The notes below the pieces were generated by a model that worked only from the letters and a program-made list of their open reading frames with translations, was not told where the DNA came from and searched no databases. From M3007 sp041392625 (lineage in GTDB: Bacteria > Bacteroidota > Bacteroidia > Chitinophagales > Saprospiraceae), in assembly GCA_041392625.1 (NCBI GenBank), contig JAWKLR010000002.1, forward strand, positions 186,001 through 250,000: a stretch of DNA of 64,000 nt, written 5' to 3'. Shown here piece after piece: positions 15,475 through 23,080 of this stretch; the first letter of the stretch is position 1; each line of letters begins with the position of its first letter. Both the position numbers and the translations under genes were made by a program.

Positions 15475-17556
15475 CTACGAATGGGCTACCAGCACTTTTC
15501 CGCTTTGCACCCGGCCATCTTTCCAGATACGGAGGGTATAGAATCCGGCTGGGAGGTCGTTAACGACAACGGTGTGGCGTCCTTGTCGAAGTTCGGTGTA
15601 GTTTTTTACGGCTTGACCTTCTGAGTTGTACAAGGTTACCTTTTCCACATCAAAGGGGAGTTCCAGGGTAAATTGGGTGCTGCTTGGGTTGGGGTAATAC
15701 AGGGCCTGCTCCAGGGGTTCCTGGTTGTTTTGCTGCTGGTCTTCGAAGCGAATGGCGGTTTTGCCGTCGCAGTCAACCACAGTGCTGTACTCGGTAATGA
15801 TTCGCACCAGCAAATCGTTGAGTTGTTCCACTTTGTATTCATCGGTTGTTGGAGCCAGGTGTTTTCCTCCAATGCCGGAATGGTCGGTCAGGAAGACATA
15901 GGAACCATTGGTAGCCAGTCCAAAGAATTTCATCAAAAACTCGGTGTCTTTCTGTACGCCGGAAGCGCTTACGGGTACAATTCGGATGCCTTTGCGGGCT
16001 GCTTCGCGAATGCTCTTGTGCAGACTTTCAATCACCTCAGGTTCCTGGTGCGGGCTGGCATCCAGTACCAGAAAACAAATGCGGGTTACGGCTTCAGCTT
16101 CCCAGTTTTGATTTAGAATGGCTTCCTCCAGGGCAGAGTGAACGGCTTCCGGGTAATCACCGCCACCATTTGCAGCTTGCTTTTTAATGTATTCTACGGT
16201 TTGGGTGATGTTGCTGGAAAGTCCGCTGCTTTTAACGATGTACTCATCGCCTTTGTCGCGGTAAAAAGCAGAACCGATGCGGATGCTCAGATCGGGGTTG
16301 ATGGCCTGCACCCGACCGATCACATCCAGGAGTTCGCTTTTGAGGTACTCCAATTCGTCGCCCATGGAGCCGGTGGCGTCCACCGCCCACATAATGTCCA
16401 CTTTTTGCGAAGCACCACACGCTGTTTTGATTTGTTTTTTATTTATGCCTTTATCAAAGGATTTGAGGTTGTTGATGCTGATGGTTTTTCCTTTGTAAAA
16501 AACACGTGCACTCATCGCCTGCGTCTTCCACTCGGCATCAAACATACCTGCCCAAAGTTCGGCGGTTCCGGTGTTGTCGGTACGGCCTTCCCATACGACG
16601 GATCCGGCTGCGTCGAGCAATGCAACGGGCACATCTACGAGTGGATAGTCCTGGGTATTGGTCAGCATGAGTGAAAAGCGGTGTTCAGGAAAAAACCGAT
16701 ACATGTTTTTGTACTGATCGATTTCTCCATCCGCATTGATGTCAACCCAGTGGCTTGCCCAGTTGTGCAGGTCGTTCCACTCACCTGCGGTCAGCAAGCC
16801 TGCCTTAGGACGTGGCTCGGGGGATGGTTTGGCTTCAAAAACAGGATCGCCGTCTTTAGCCGGTTCCGCCATCGATTCTTTTGCCAGGTCGGATTTGCGG
16901 ATAACTTTTTCCTCATAGGTTTCCGCCTCAAACGTGATCACATACTCATCATCCTCTACCACGGTTGGTTTTTCAGCGCTTGGTGCATCCTCTGTCCGAA
17001 CGCCATCAATGTAGTAGCTTGTTTTATCGCTCCGTGAACCTTTAACATCTATGGCACCTCCATCAATGGAAGAGCTTCCTGGCTTTGGCGCAGCACTGGG
17101 TGCGGGCTCCATACTGGCTGGTTCGGATCGCATTTTGAAGAGTCCTCCACTGCGCTTTTTTGCCTCGCTTTCCGATTTCGCGGAATCCTCTATCAGTCCA
17201 ACTTTATATTCTTTTATCACTACTTCACAAAGCACTGTGGCTTCCATTTCCACACTTAATTCGGTACGTTTTTCGAATTCAACCTTCACGTCGGTGTAGC
17301 GGCGCGTAGCGAAACCGGTGTAATTGACTTCCACGGTATAGACACCGGGGTCGAGTTCGAGGGTGTAATTCCCATCGTAGTCGCTGATGCCTCCGCGTAC
17401 AAGTTCGGTTCCATTTAAAACTTTAATGGTGGCGCCTATCAAAGGTTCTCCGGTGCCGGAGTTGGTTATTTTCCCCGCTATGCTTGTTTTTACATTGGGG
17501 CTGATCGAAGCAAGGCTGATGCCTGCAATAGCAAACAGGATTACAAAATATTTCAT
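15475..17556 (-). CDS. T9SS-secreted von Willebrand A protein with carboxypeptidase-regulatory domain
   Basis: A 693-residue exported protein. It has a signal peptide (MKYFVILFAIAGISLASI), then a CarboxypepD_reg-like domain at about 25-105 (GKITNSGTGEPLIGATIKV, DYDGNYTLELDPG). A low-complexity, charged linker with a GSRSDKTSYYIDGVR segment resembling a TonB-receptor plug start follows. A von Willebrand A domain at about 385-600 carries the MIDAS motif DATGSMGDE and a second site YRDKGDEY. It ends with a type-A T9SS sorting tail (YYPNPSSTQF, ending SGKVLVAHS). It is probably surface-displayed and metal-dependent in ligand binding; the ligand is unknown. The combination resembles the vWA proteins often found near TonB systems, but none is adjacent here. 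Confidence 0.87.
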   Translation of the reverse strand: MKYFVILFAIAGISLASISPNVKTSIAGKITNSGTGEPLIGATIKVLNGTELVRGGISDYDGNYTLELDPGVYTVEVNYTGFATRRYTDVKVEFEKRTELSVEMEATVLCEVVIKEYKVGLIEDSAKSESEAKKRSGGLFKMRSEPASMEPAPSAAPKPGSSSIDGGAIDVKGSRSDKTSYYIDGVRTEDAPSAEKPTVVEDDEYVITFEAETYEEKVIRKSDLAKESMAEPAKDGDPVFEAKPSPEPRPKAGLLTAGEWNDLHNWASHWVDINADGEIDQYKNMYRFFPEHRFSLMLTNTQDYPLVDVPVALLDAAGSVVWEGRTDNTGTAELWAGMFDAEWKTQAMSARVFYKGKTISINNLKSFDKGINKKQIKTACGASQKVDIMWAVDATGSMGDELEYLKSELLDVIGRVQAINPDLSIRIGSAFYRDKGDEYIVKSSGLSSNITQTVEYIKKQAANGGGDYPEAVHSALEEAILNQNWEAEAVTRICFLVLDASPHQEPEVIESLHKSIREAARKGIRIVPVSASGVQKDTEFLMKFFGLATNGSYVFLTDHSGIGGKHLAPTTDEYKVEQLNDLLVRIITEYSTVVDCDGKTAIRFEDQQQNNQEPLEQALYYPNPSSTQFTLELPFDVEKVTLYNSEGQAVKNYTELRQGRHTVVVNDLPAGFYTLRIWKDGRVQSGKVLVAHS

Positions 17557-17654
17557 GTGGTAGGAATTGAGAGCCCGTGGCTCTGGTTAGTAAAAAAATG
17601 GCTTGTGCATGCAATCCCATGTAGGATGCCACCTTCAAAAAAATTACACAAGTA

Positions 17655-18596
17655 CTACCAGATTTTTTTTACCAGGCGTTTCATTTTCCACAGCCAGTGC
17701 CGGTCTTTCCACACCCGCAAATAGGGTGTTTCGGTGGCCCCAAACTGCTTGCGCACCCTGGCAATGGGCTCAATCATGCTCCCGGCAAAATCAAACCAGG
17801 GTAGTTTCAATTCCTCTGCTGCATATCGGATGGTTTCCCAGGCAAGCAGGATTCCGGCTCCGGAATTCCGCAGAGCAGGGTCTTCGCCGGCGAGCAGGAA
17901 ATACGCAGAATTTTGATCCCAAACCAAGCAGGCTACGGCGTGCAGCTCGCCGCTTTCCAGGTCTTTTGCATAAAAAAGTTTGCCTGCATTATTGGCTTCG
18001 AGCGCCTGCATGAGTTGCTCAAAAAACGGAAATGAAAACGGGGGTTGCAGGTTTTGTCGCTCAAAACTGAGGTTGTGAATCCGGTAAAACGCCCCGAGGT
18101 CCGAACCAGTTTCGATGTGCACCCGTTCTCCTGCTTTTTTAATTTTTTGATTGCGGTAATCCGGCCACATATTTTGATAAACTGCGTCGAGATCATCCAG
18201 GGAAATCCGGTAGGAATAGCGGGTTGTTTGTTGGAATTTTTTCCAATAAAACGGCAGCCAGTTTTGTGCGGTGTAGTTAAAATCCTGTTCGAAGGAGGCA
18301 AGTGGCGGGAGTTGATCCAGGAGTTTTTTGAGCAGTGAAATTTCATTCCGGTTGTTTCGGTAAGCGGGGATAATGTATGGCCCCATGAACCGGCAAAGCG
18401 TGGGCATAGCCACATAGTTTTTAGCCCATTTTTTTTTGATAAAAAAGGGCATCACAGCCTGCACCCCTTCTCCATTTTCGATCACCACGGCATCCCAACT
18501 ACCGTCTGCACATACAGCGTCCAGAAACCAGTGTTGCATGAACACGGGAAAATCCGAAGGAGCCTGATTGCAGAATGTGCGGTAGGTTTCTTTCAT
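17655..18596 (-). CDS. FemAB/GNAT-fold acetyltransferase-like protein
   Basis: A 313-residue protein with the double GNAT fold of the FemAB/CelD-like group, which transfers amino-acyl or acyl groups, often in cell-envelope building. Visible are YRISLDDLDAVYQNM, a basic WPDYRNQKIKKA segment, then FYRIHNLSFERQ, GELHAVACLVWD and the C-terminal conserved block LLAWETIRYAAEELKLPWFDFAGSM (quoted in parts: AWETIRYA, FDFAGSM). It ends KRLVKKIW. It is 20 bases upstream of the start of the BamA-like gene's stop region on the same strand, so the two may share a transcript. Substrate unknown. Confidence 0.78.
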   Translation of the reverse strand: MKETYRTFCNQAPSDFPVFMQHWFLDAVCADGSWDAVVIENGEGVQAVMPFFIKKKWAKNYVAMPTLCRFMGPYIIPAYRNNRNEISLLKKLLDQLPPLASFEQDFNYTAQNWLPFYWKKFQQTTRYSYRISLDDLDAVYQNMWPDYRNQKIKKAGERVHIETGSDLGAFYRIHNLSFERQNLQPPFSFPFFEQLMQALEANNAGKLFYAKDLESGELHAVACLVWDQNSAYFLLAGEDPALRNSGAGILLAWETIRYAAEELKLPWFDFAGSMIEPIARVRKQFGATETPYLRVWKDRHWLWKMKRLVKKIW

Positions 18597-18616
18597 GTAT
18601 TTTTATCGATTCAGGA

Positions 18617-20131
18617 TCAAAATCCGGAGGTCACATTGAGGTAAAAACCCTGTAGACCGAGATCATTGCGGGTCCATTCCAGCTTGAGGGTATTTCCGTA
18701 CAGAATGACAAAATCCAAGCCCAGGCCATATCCATACAGAACCCGGTTGGACATTGGGTTTCCTTCACCGTAAAACGGATCGTTTGCATACCCTGTATCG
18801 TTGTTGAAAGCAAGATAGGCTTTGAGTGGCACTTTCCGATAATTCTTCAAGGGCATCAGTTTGCCCAGGTTGAGGTAATGGTCAAACAATTCAAAATGAA
18901 ATGCGGTGCGGAGCAGGGCGTAGTCGAGCCCATCGGCTACAAAATACTCATAGCCCCGAACGTACTGGCTGCCGTAGCCAAGTCCCTGATTGTTGAAATA
19001 GGGAATTTGTTTTCTGGGAAAACTAAACCGGCCGGCAACGGCGACTGCCAGGCTCAGTTGTTCGGTGCATGTAAAAAAATGGCTGTATTCGCCGCGCAGT
19101 CGGCCCAGGTGCAGATCATCGCCCGGCAACAATCCGTTCCAGCGGAATTCGCCGAGCATGCGCCAGCCTTTGGTTGGGTAGGGGCGGATGTTGCGGTGGT
19201 CGTTGACGAAACTGTAAATAAAACTGAAGTGGCGTTGTTCGGCAGCACCATTGAGAAAAAAATCGGGATTGAGTTCGAGCCGAATCGAGTCTGCAATCGT
19301 GTTTTTGTGAAATTCGAGTGTGAGACCGTGGTTTACATAAAAATCGGGGCGAAAGCTGATTCCGACGTTCGCATTCCACCGCTGAATTTGCCAGGTTTCC
19401 GGATCGGTCCGAAACTCCAGTTTGTTGTTCAGGGTTTTGTAGTTTATCTCGTGTCGGCGACTGAAACGCAGGCCCGCCTGAAATCCGATGGTTTGGCGCT
19501 TGTTGATGGATGGGCTGGTATACGTTGCTTCATACAGGTTGGTGTAACCAAAATTGGCATTGAGCCGGAGAATATCGCCACGACCGGTGAGGTTGAGTTG
19601 GAACCAATTGATCCCATAGTTTACCCGTTTGAGCGAGCGATTGAACTCATGCCACCAGACATTAAAGTTCCGGTCGGCCAGCTCAAACACGGGAACCGGA
19701 TAGGTGTACCAGCCTTCTTTTACGGTTAGGCGAAGCACAAGCAGATCGCCACTTTTCCAGCGTTGGACTTCCAGGGAGGCATCGGTAAACAATCCGAGAT
19801 TGAGTACGCGGAGCCGGTTGCGCTCCAGGCGGTCGGGAAGTTCAGCAAAACTGAGGGTATCTCCGGTTTTGAAATCAAACTCACGCAGGATGATTGACCG
19901 GCGGGTCTTTTTATTTCCTTTTATTTCAATGGAATCCACATATACCCACTCTGTTTCGGGTGCCGCTTGTGCAGACAGGGGAGTAGCGGGAATTGTAAAC
20001 CCAAAAGCCAAGAGCAAAACTGCTCTAAAACACACTGCCTGTGCAACACCCAGATATTCACTGTTACCCACCGCTTTAGGGCTGATCGACAATACAATTC
20101 GCCCGATACGGATCAATACAAAATGCAACAT
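18617..20131 (-). CDS. BamA/TamA-like outer-membrane protein with one POTRA domain
   Basis: A 504-residue Omp85-superfamily-like protein. A signal region (FRAVLLLAFGFTIPATPLSAQ) precedes a single POTRA-like domain at about 60-130 (VYVDSIEIKGNKKTRRSIILRE, cut here as IEIKGNKKT and IILREFDFKTGD). A C-terminal 16-strand-type barrel has the closing block GLGLDFVILYGNTLKLEW and an aromatic last residue (VTSGF). Members insert or translocate outer-membrane proteins, but with one POTRA it is not the essential BamA. The start is uncertain: the frame is open upstream to 20377 but runs through a palindromic repeat (module B at 20243-20334), so the ATG at 20131 is chosen. Confidence 0.8.
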   Translation of the reverse strand: MLHFVLIRIGRIVLSISPKAVGNSEYLGVAQAVCFRAVLLLAFGFTIPATPLSAQAAPETEWVYVDSIEIKGNKKTRRSIILREFDFKTGDTLSFAELPDRLERNRLRVLNLGLFTDASLEVQRWKSGDLLVLRLTVKEGWYTYPVPVFELADRNFNVWWHEFNRSLKRVNYGINWFQLNLTGRGDILRLNANFGYTNLYEATYTSPSINKRQTIGFQAGLRFSRRHEINYKTLNNKLEFRTDPETWQIQRWNANVGISFRPDFYVNHGLTLEFHKNTIADSIRLELNPDFFLNGAAEQRHFSFIYSFVNDHRNIRPYPTKGWRMLGEFRWNGLLPGDDLHLGRLRGEYSHFFTCTEQLSLAVAVAGRFSFPRKQIPYFNNQGLGYGSQYVRGYEYFVADGLDYALLRTAFHFELFDHYLNLGKLMPLKNYRKVPLKAYLAFNNDTGYANDPFYGEGNPMSNRVLYGYGLGLDFVILYGNTLKLEWTRNDLGLQGFYLNVTSGF

Positions 20132-20242
20132 AAAACGCTCCACGTGCAGGTCAAACTCAAGTTTTTGAATGGGTTTCAATGTAAACGGATGGTTTTTGGG
20201 CTTATTGGTTAAATGAGAAACTATTTTAGAATTGTTTAGATT

Positions 20243-20334
20243 GAAGTGGTAAGTGATAAGTGGTAAGTGATAAGTACATCTTTGACATTTTACATGTCTA
20301 CTTATTACTTGCCACTTACAACTTACCACTTCTA
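20243..20334. repeat. Intergenic palindromic repeat module B, copy 1
   Basis: Arms GAAGTGGTAAGT... and ...ACTTACCACTTC are nearly complementary and enclose a centre containing TTGACATTTTACATGTC. Related copies lie at 21574/22878 (split by an IS), 25303 and 63867. Confidence 0.75.
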
Positions 20335-20483
20335 CAAAAACAAGGCGCGTAGCACCGAATAAACAATTTCTGACCACTGACTACTTGCCCGCTGACCACT
20401 AGTTGCCTAATAATCAGGCAGTAGCACGTTATAAAAAAAGTCGAAATGCTACAAATACATTGCAAATTTGGCAAATACTATAG

Positions 20484-20491
20484 TACCTTTG
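20484..20491 (+). promoter_or_regulatory. -7 box upstream of coiled-coil gene
   Basis: TACCTTTG matches TAnnTTTG exactly. A TTG at 20460-20462 stands 21 bases upstream as a possible -33 element. The leader to the ATG at 20589 would be about 90 bases. Confidence 0.5.
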
Positions 20492-20588
20492 AAGAACGGA
20501 GGCTTTTTATTTATCCGTTTTGTGCGTGGATTGTTGCCATTTTTAGGGCTACACGTGCTTTTTTTTAATACTTTGACCCGCGTTCGAT

Positions 20589-21485
20589 ATGGAATTCTTT
20601 TTGCAAGATACTTCTTTTTTAGTGCTCATTCTCGCGATTGTGTCACTAATCGGCGTATTGCTCGGCTGGTCATTGCGTGCTTCCCTGAGCGAACGTCCAA
20701 TACTGGAGGCTTACGAACGACTGGAGCAGGATCGCAATTCCTTGGCCCGGCTTTTTGCAAAAATCAAAGATCAGCATGAGTTGCGGACCAATGAGGTAAA
20801 AAAACTCAACCAGGAAATCATGATGCTCAAACAGGATTTGAGCGCACAGGCTATGGATTCGGCTGTTCAGGAATCTACAACGCAAGCCTATATTGCACGA
20901 CTGGAAAAGGCGGAATCAGATGTACAGCATGCCAATGAAAAAATGGCCTTGCTGGAAGAGCAATCCAACAACCTGCGCAACCGCAACACCAAACTCCTTT
21001 CGGATATGGACCGTCTGCGCGAGGAGCTGAAAGCCTGGATGACCCTCAATCGCGATTTTGCCGGCCTTCAGCAACAGCTCCAGCAACTGGAAGCAACCAA
21101 CCACCAACTGGAGAAGGAACGCCTGCTCTATCGGGAAAAACTTGAATTGGCACAGAGCGAATTAAACCTGTTGCAACGGCAGTTGCTGCGCCTGGATGCC
21201 TCTTCCCTGGGTACCGCCGCTGCGCCTACCTTTGATAAATTCCAGGCTCCCTCCACACACCCTCCTGTACCCGCAGGAGATTCCCTCCAACGCATCCGTG
21301 GCATTTCCGAACAAACTGAATTGCAATTGCGCGCCATGGGTATTCAAACCTTTGAGCAGATCAGCCGTTGGAATGAAAAAAATATCCAGGCCGTTTCCAA
21401 GGCCCTGGATTGTTCTCCTGAAAAAATTATCGACGAAAACTGGATCGGGCAAGCGATGAAGCTCACCCACTTCGAAGACCTTTAA
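20589..21485 (+). CDS. Membrane-anchored coiled-coil protein with helix-hairpin-helix-like C-terminus
   Basis: A 298-residue protein. An N-terminal transmembrane helix (residues 9-28, LVLILAIVSLIGVLLGW) is followed by a long heptad-rich coiled coil at about 35-205 with many Leu, Glu, Gln and Lys residues. A Pro-rich linker leads to a C-terminal domain of about 65 residues with the pattern LQRIRGISEQTELQLRAMGI, TFEQISRW and IIDENWIGQA. That domain resembles the helix-hairpin-helix-like domain (flap-endonuclease/DUF4332-like) found in many Bacteroidota membrane proteins; DNA or protein binding is possible but unproven. Convergent with rpsA, with an IS and repeats between. Confidence 0.72.
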   Translation: MEFFLQDTSFLVLILAIVSLIGVLLGWSLRASLSERPILEAYERLEQDRNSLARLFAKIKDQHELRTNEVKKLNQEIMMLKQDLSAQAMDSAVQESTTQAYIARLEKAESDVQHANEKMALLEEQSNNLRNRNTKLLSDMDRLREELKAWMTLNRDFAGLQQQLQQLEATNHQLEKERLLYREKLELAQSELNLLQRQLLRLDASSLGTAAAPTFDKFQAPSTHPPVPAGDSLQRIRGISEQTELQLRAMGIQTFEQISRWNEKNIQAVSKALDCSPEKIIDENWIGQAMKLTHFEDL

Positions 21486-21486
21486 G

Positions 21487-21572
21487 ATGATGAATTGATG
21501 ATGCGCCCTACGGGCTAGGATGATTTGTTGAAATTGTTTATTCGTTTAGTCCGCCTTTTCGAGGCTCTGTTG
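21487..21572. repeat. Repeat modules A (copy 3) and C
   Basis: Module A (GATGATGCGCCCTACGGGC, then TAGGATGATTTGTTG) runs directly into module C (AATTGTTTATTCGTTTAG, then CCGCCTTTTCGAGGCTCTGT). The same A-then-C order is seen at 35117-35205. Confidence 0.7.
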
Positions 21573-21573
21573 A

Positions 21574-21596
21574 TATAGAAGTGGTAAGTTACAAGT
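21574..21596. repeat. Module B, copy 2, left part (interrupted by IS)
   Basis: TATAGAAGTGGTAAGTTAC begins a module-B palindrome that is cut here by the IS3 element and resumes at 22878. Confidence 0.75.
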
Positions 21597-21631
21597 TGGA
21601 CCTCCTCAGAATAGTAGACACTAAGTTAAGC

Positions 21632-22499
21632 TTAAGCAGCGATCGATTCTGATTTTTCAAAGAAGGCTTCCCAAGGCGACAATCCGTTTAAAGCGGAATG
21701 AATTCGTTGGGTATTATACCAGCCCTCAATGTACTTAAAGATCAAAGAGTTTAGGTTCTCTGCCTTGATAACTTGGTGTCTATTTAATTCTTCTGTTTTA
21801 ATTGTTTTAAAAAAGGATTCAGCAACAGCATTGTCCCAGCAGTTTCCTTTTCGAGACATGCTTTGCACCATACCATAGTCAGTTAAGAGTTTTCTAAACT
21901 CATCTACAAGCATATTGCGCACCCTGTCAGAGTGGAATAGCAATTCGCTTTGGGGTTTAACACCCCGCTTATGAATTGCCTGTTTCAAAGCATCAATTAC
22001 AGTATTTTGAGCAAACATTGTTTGACTTAAAGTCCAACCGACAACTGCTCTGTCTGCCAGGTCTAGTATTGCTGTCAAGTACCGCCATCCGTTATCTGTT
22101 GGGATGTAGGTAATGTCACTAACCCACACTGTATTGACAGTCTTTACCTCAAATTTTCGATCCAACAGGTTCGGAGATACTCTTAGGTTATGATTCGAAT
22201 CCGTGGTGTGTACATACTTTCGTTTGGGCCGTGCCACAAGTTTTAGGGATCGCATCCGCCTGGCGACTGTGGCAACTGACACCTTTCTGTCTGGACATGT
22301 TTTGTTTAATTCTATACATACTCGTGGGCTCCCATATCTACTTTTACTTTTACTAAAAATGGCCTTTATCTTTTTGTCTAAATCCAGCTATGCGCTTGTG
22401 AAACACTGACTTTCAACCACTTGTAATATCCACTGCGACTCACCCCAAGAACTCACTGGACATCAAATCAACCGGAAATCTTGCTGTGTGCTGTTTCAT
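21632..22499 (-). pseudogene. IS3 transposase OrfB (DDE integrase), frameshifted
   Basis: The DDE transposase of the element, broken into three frames. The beginning (MKQHTARFPVDLM) is in the orfA frame; GVSRSGYYKWLK is one frame away near 22420; DKKIKAIFSKSKSRYGSPRV and everything after it up to the stop is in the third. Catalytic residues are present in the last piece: Asp in VWVSDITY, Asp in FHSDR and Glu in NAVAESFFKTIKTE. Just after the second Asp the usual RGxQYA block reads RVRNMLV, which is explained by two compensating one-base changes. Intact homologues are about 280 residues, so around a third is out of frame. Inactive unless the frameshifts are sequencing errors. Confidence 0.85.
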
Positions 22500-22814
22500 G
22501 AAAGCAAATTTTTCCTGTCGGGTGACAGAGAAGATGCCCAAGGCCTTTTTTAAGATTTCTTTCTCTAACTCAGACTCCTTTAACTGCTTTTTCAAGGCTG
22601 CAATTTCTTGCTCTTCGGCACTCAATACTTTTTTGCCTTGCCCAGGAAAAGGTTGCTCTTCTTGTTTTAGGTACTCTTTCCGCCAACGATAAATACTATT
22701 AGGGTGAATCTTGTACTCTTCGGCAAGATCTTCAATTCGAATATCTTCATCCAGAGATTGGTTGACGATTTCTAATTTCTGGGCTTTCGTAAACTGTCTT
22801 CTAATCTTCGACAT
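22440..22814 (-). CDS. IS3-family transposase OrfA
   Basis: A 124-residue frame. Residues 5-50 form the helix-turn-helix that binds IS ends (KAQKLEIVNQSLDED, then EDLAEEYKIHPNSIYRW), and residues 65-92 form the leucine-zipper segment (EIAALKKQLKESELEKEILK). An in-frame A AAA AAG heptamer at 22551-22545 is a classical -1 slippery site of IS3 elements. After it, this frame continues into what is OrfB sequence (KFAFMKQHTARF) and stops at 22440; the -1 frame soon meets a stop, so fusion to OrfB is no longer possible as written. Confidence 0.85.
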   Translation of the reverse strand: MSKIRRQFTKAQKLEIVNQSLDEDIRIEDLAEEYKIHPNSIYRWRKEYLKQEEQPFPGQGKKVLSAEEQEIAALKKQLKESELEKEILKKALGIFSVTRQEKFAFMKQHTARFPVDLMSSEFLG

Positions 22815-22877
22815 GCGATGTAGTTTTAAAAAGTGATATTACAAGCTTTTTCAAACTTATCTTAGTGTCTACTTTTT

Positions 22878-22957
22878 TAAGTTACAAGTGATAAGTTGAC
22901 CTGTAACATATCAAAATATACTTACAACTTATCACTTACAACTTACCACTTCTATAT
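22878..22957. repeat. Module B, copy 2, right part
   Basis: Continues the palindrome interrupted at 21596: GTGATAAGTTGACCTGTAAC, an AT-rich centre, then ACTTACAACTTACCACTTC. Confidence 0.75.
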
Positions 22958-23000
22958 CAACAAATCATCCTAGCCCGTAGGGCGTATCATCAAATCATCA
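22958..23000. repeat. Intergenic repeat module A, copy 4 (inverted)
   Basis: CAACAAATCATCC, then TAGCCCGTAGGGCG, then TATCATCAAATCATCA: module A in the opposite orientation to copy 3, so modules A flank the C-B block on both sides. Confidence 0.7.
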
Positions 23001-23009
23001 GCAATAAAA

Positions 23010-23044
23010 AAACCTCCGATTTCGCAGGGCGAAACCGGAGGTTT
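23010..23044 (-). terminator. rpsA terminator
   Basis: Sixteen-base arms (AAACCTCCGATTTCGC / GCGAAACCGGAGGTTT, one mismatch) around a short AGG loop. On the minus strand the hairpin is followed by a T-rich run, a strong intrinsic terminator 37 bases after the rpsA stop. Confidence 0.85.
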
Positions 23045-23080
23045 AAATTCGTATAAGCAAGAGCGGAAGGTCCGCTGTTC

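Larger units (their letters stand above)
20132..20588. other. Intergenic region with module B repeat and a promoter
   Basis: This 457-base divergent region contains a module-B palindrome (20243-20334), a degenerate module-C remnant (GAATAAACAATTTC near 20355) and a TACCTTTG box at 20484-20491. I see no further gene in it. Confidence 0.6.
21597..22877 (-). mobile_element. IS3-family insertion sequence, decayed
   Basis: An element of about 1.28 kb with IS3-type orfA and orfB on the minus strand. Subterminal inverted repeats AGTAGACACTAAG are at 21613-21625 and, inverted, at 22861-22873. It is flanked by a 12-base direct repeat TAAGTTACAAGT at 21585-21596 and 22878-22889; IS3 elements normally duplicate 3-5 bases, so the exact boundaries are uncertain. 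It splits a module-B intergenic palindrome. The left end carries about 16 bases outside the inverted repeat (TGGACCTCCTCAGAAT), whereas the right end has only about 4-5, so the right tip may be degraded. OrfB is frameshifted, so the copy is probably immobile. Confidence 0.85.

Noticed and set aside
20132..20377. N-terminal extension of the BamA-like protein through the module-B repeat
   Set aside because: The extra residues are encoded by an intergenic palindrome also found at non-coding sites.
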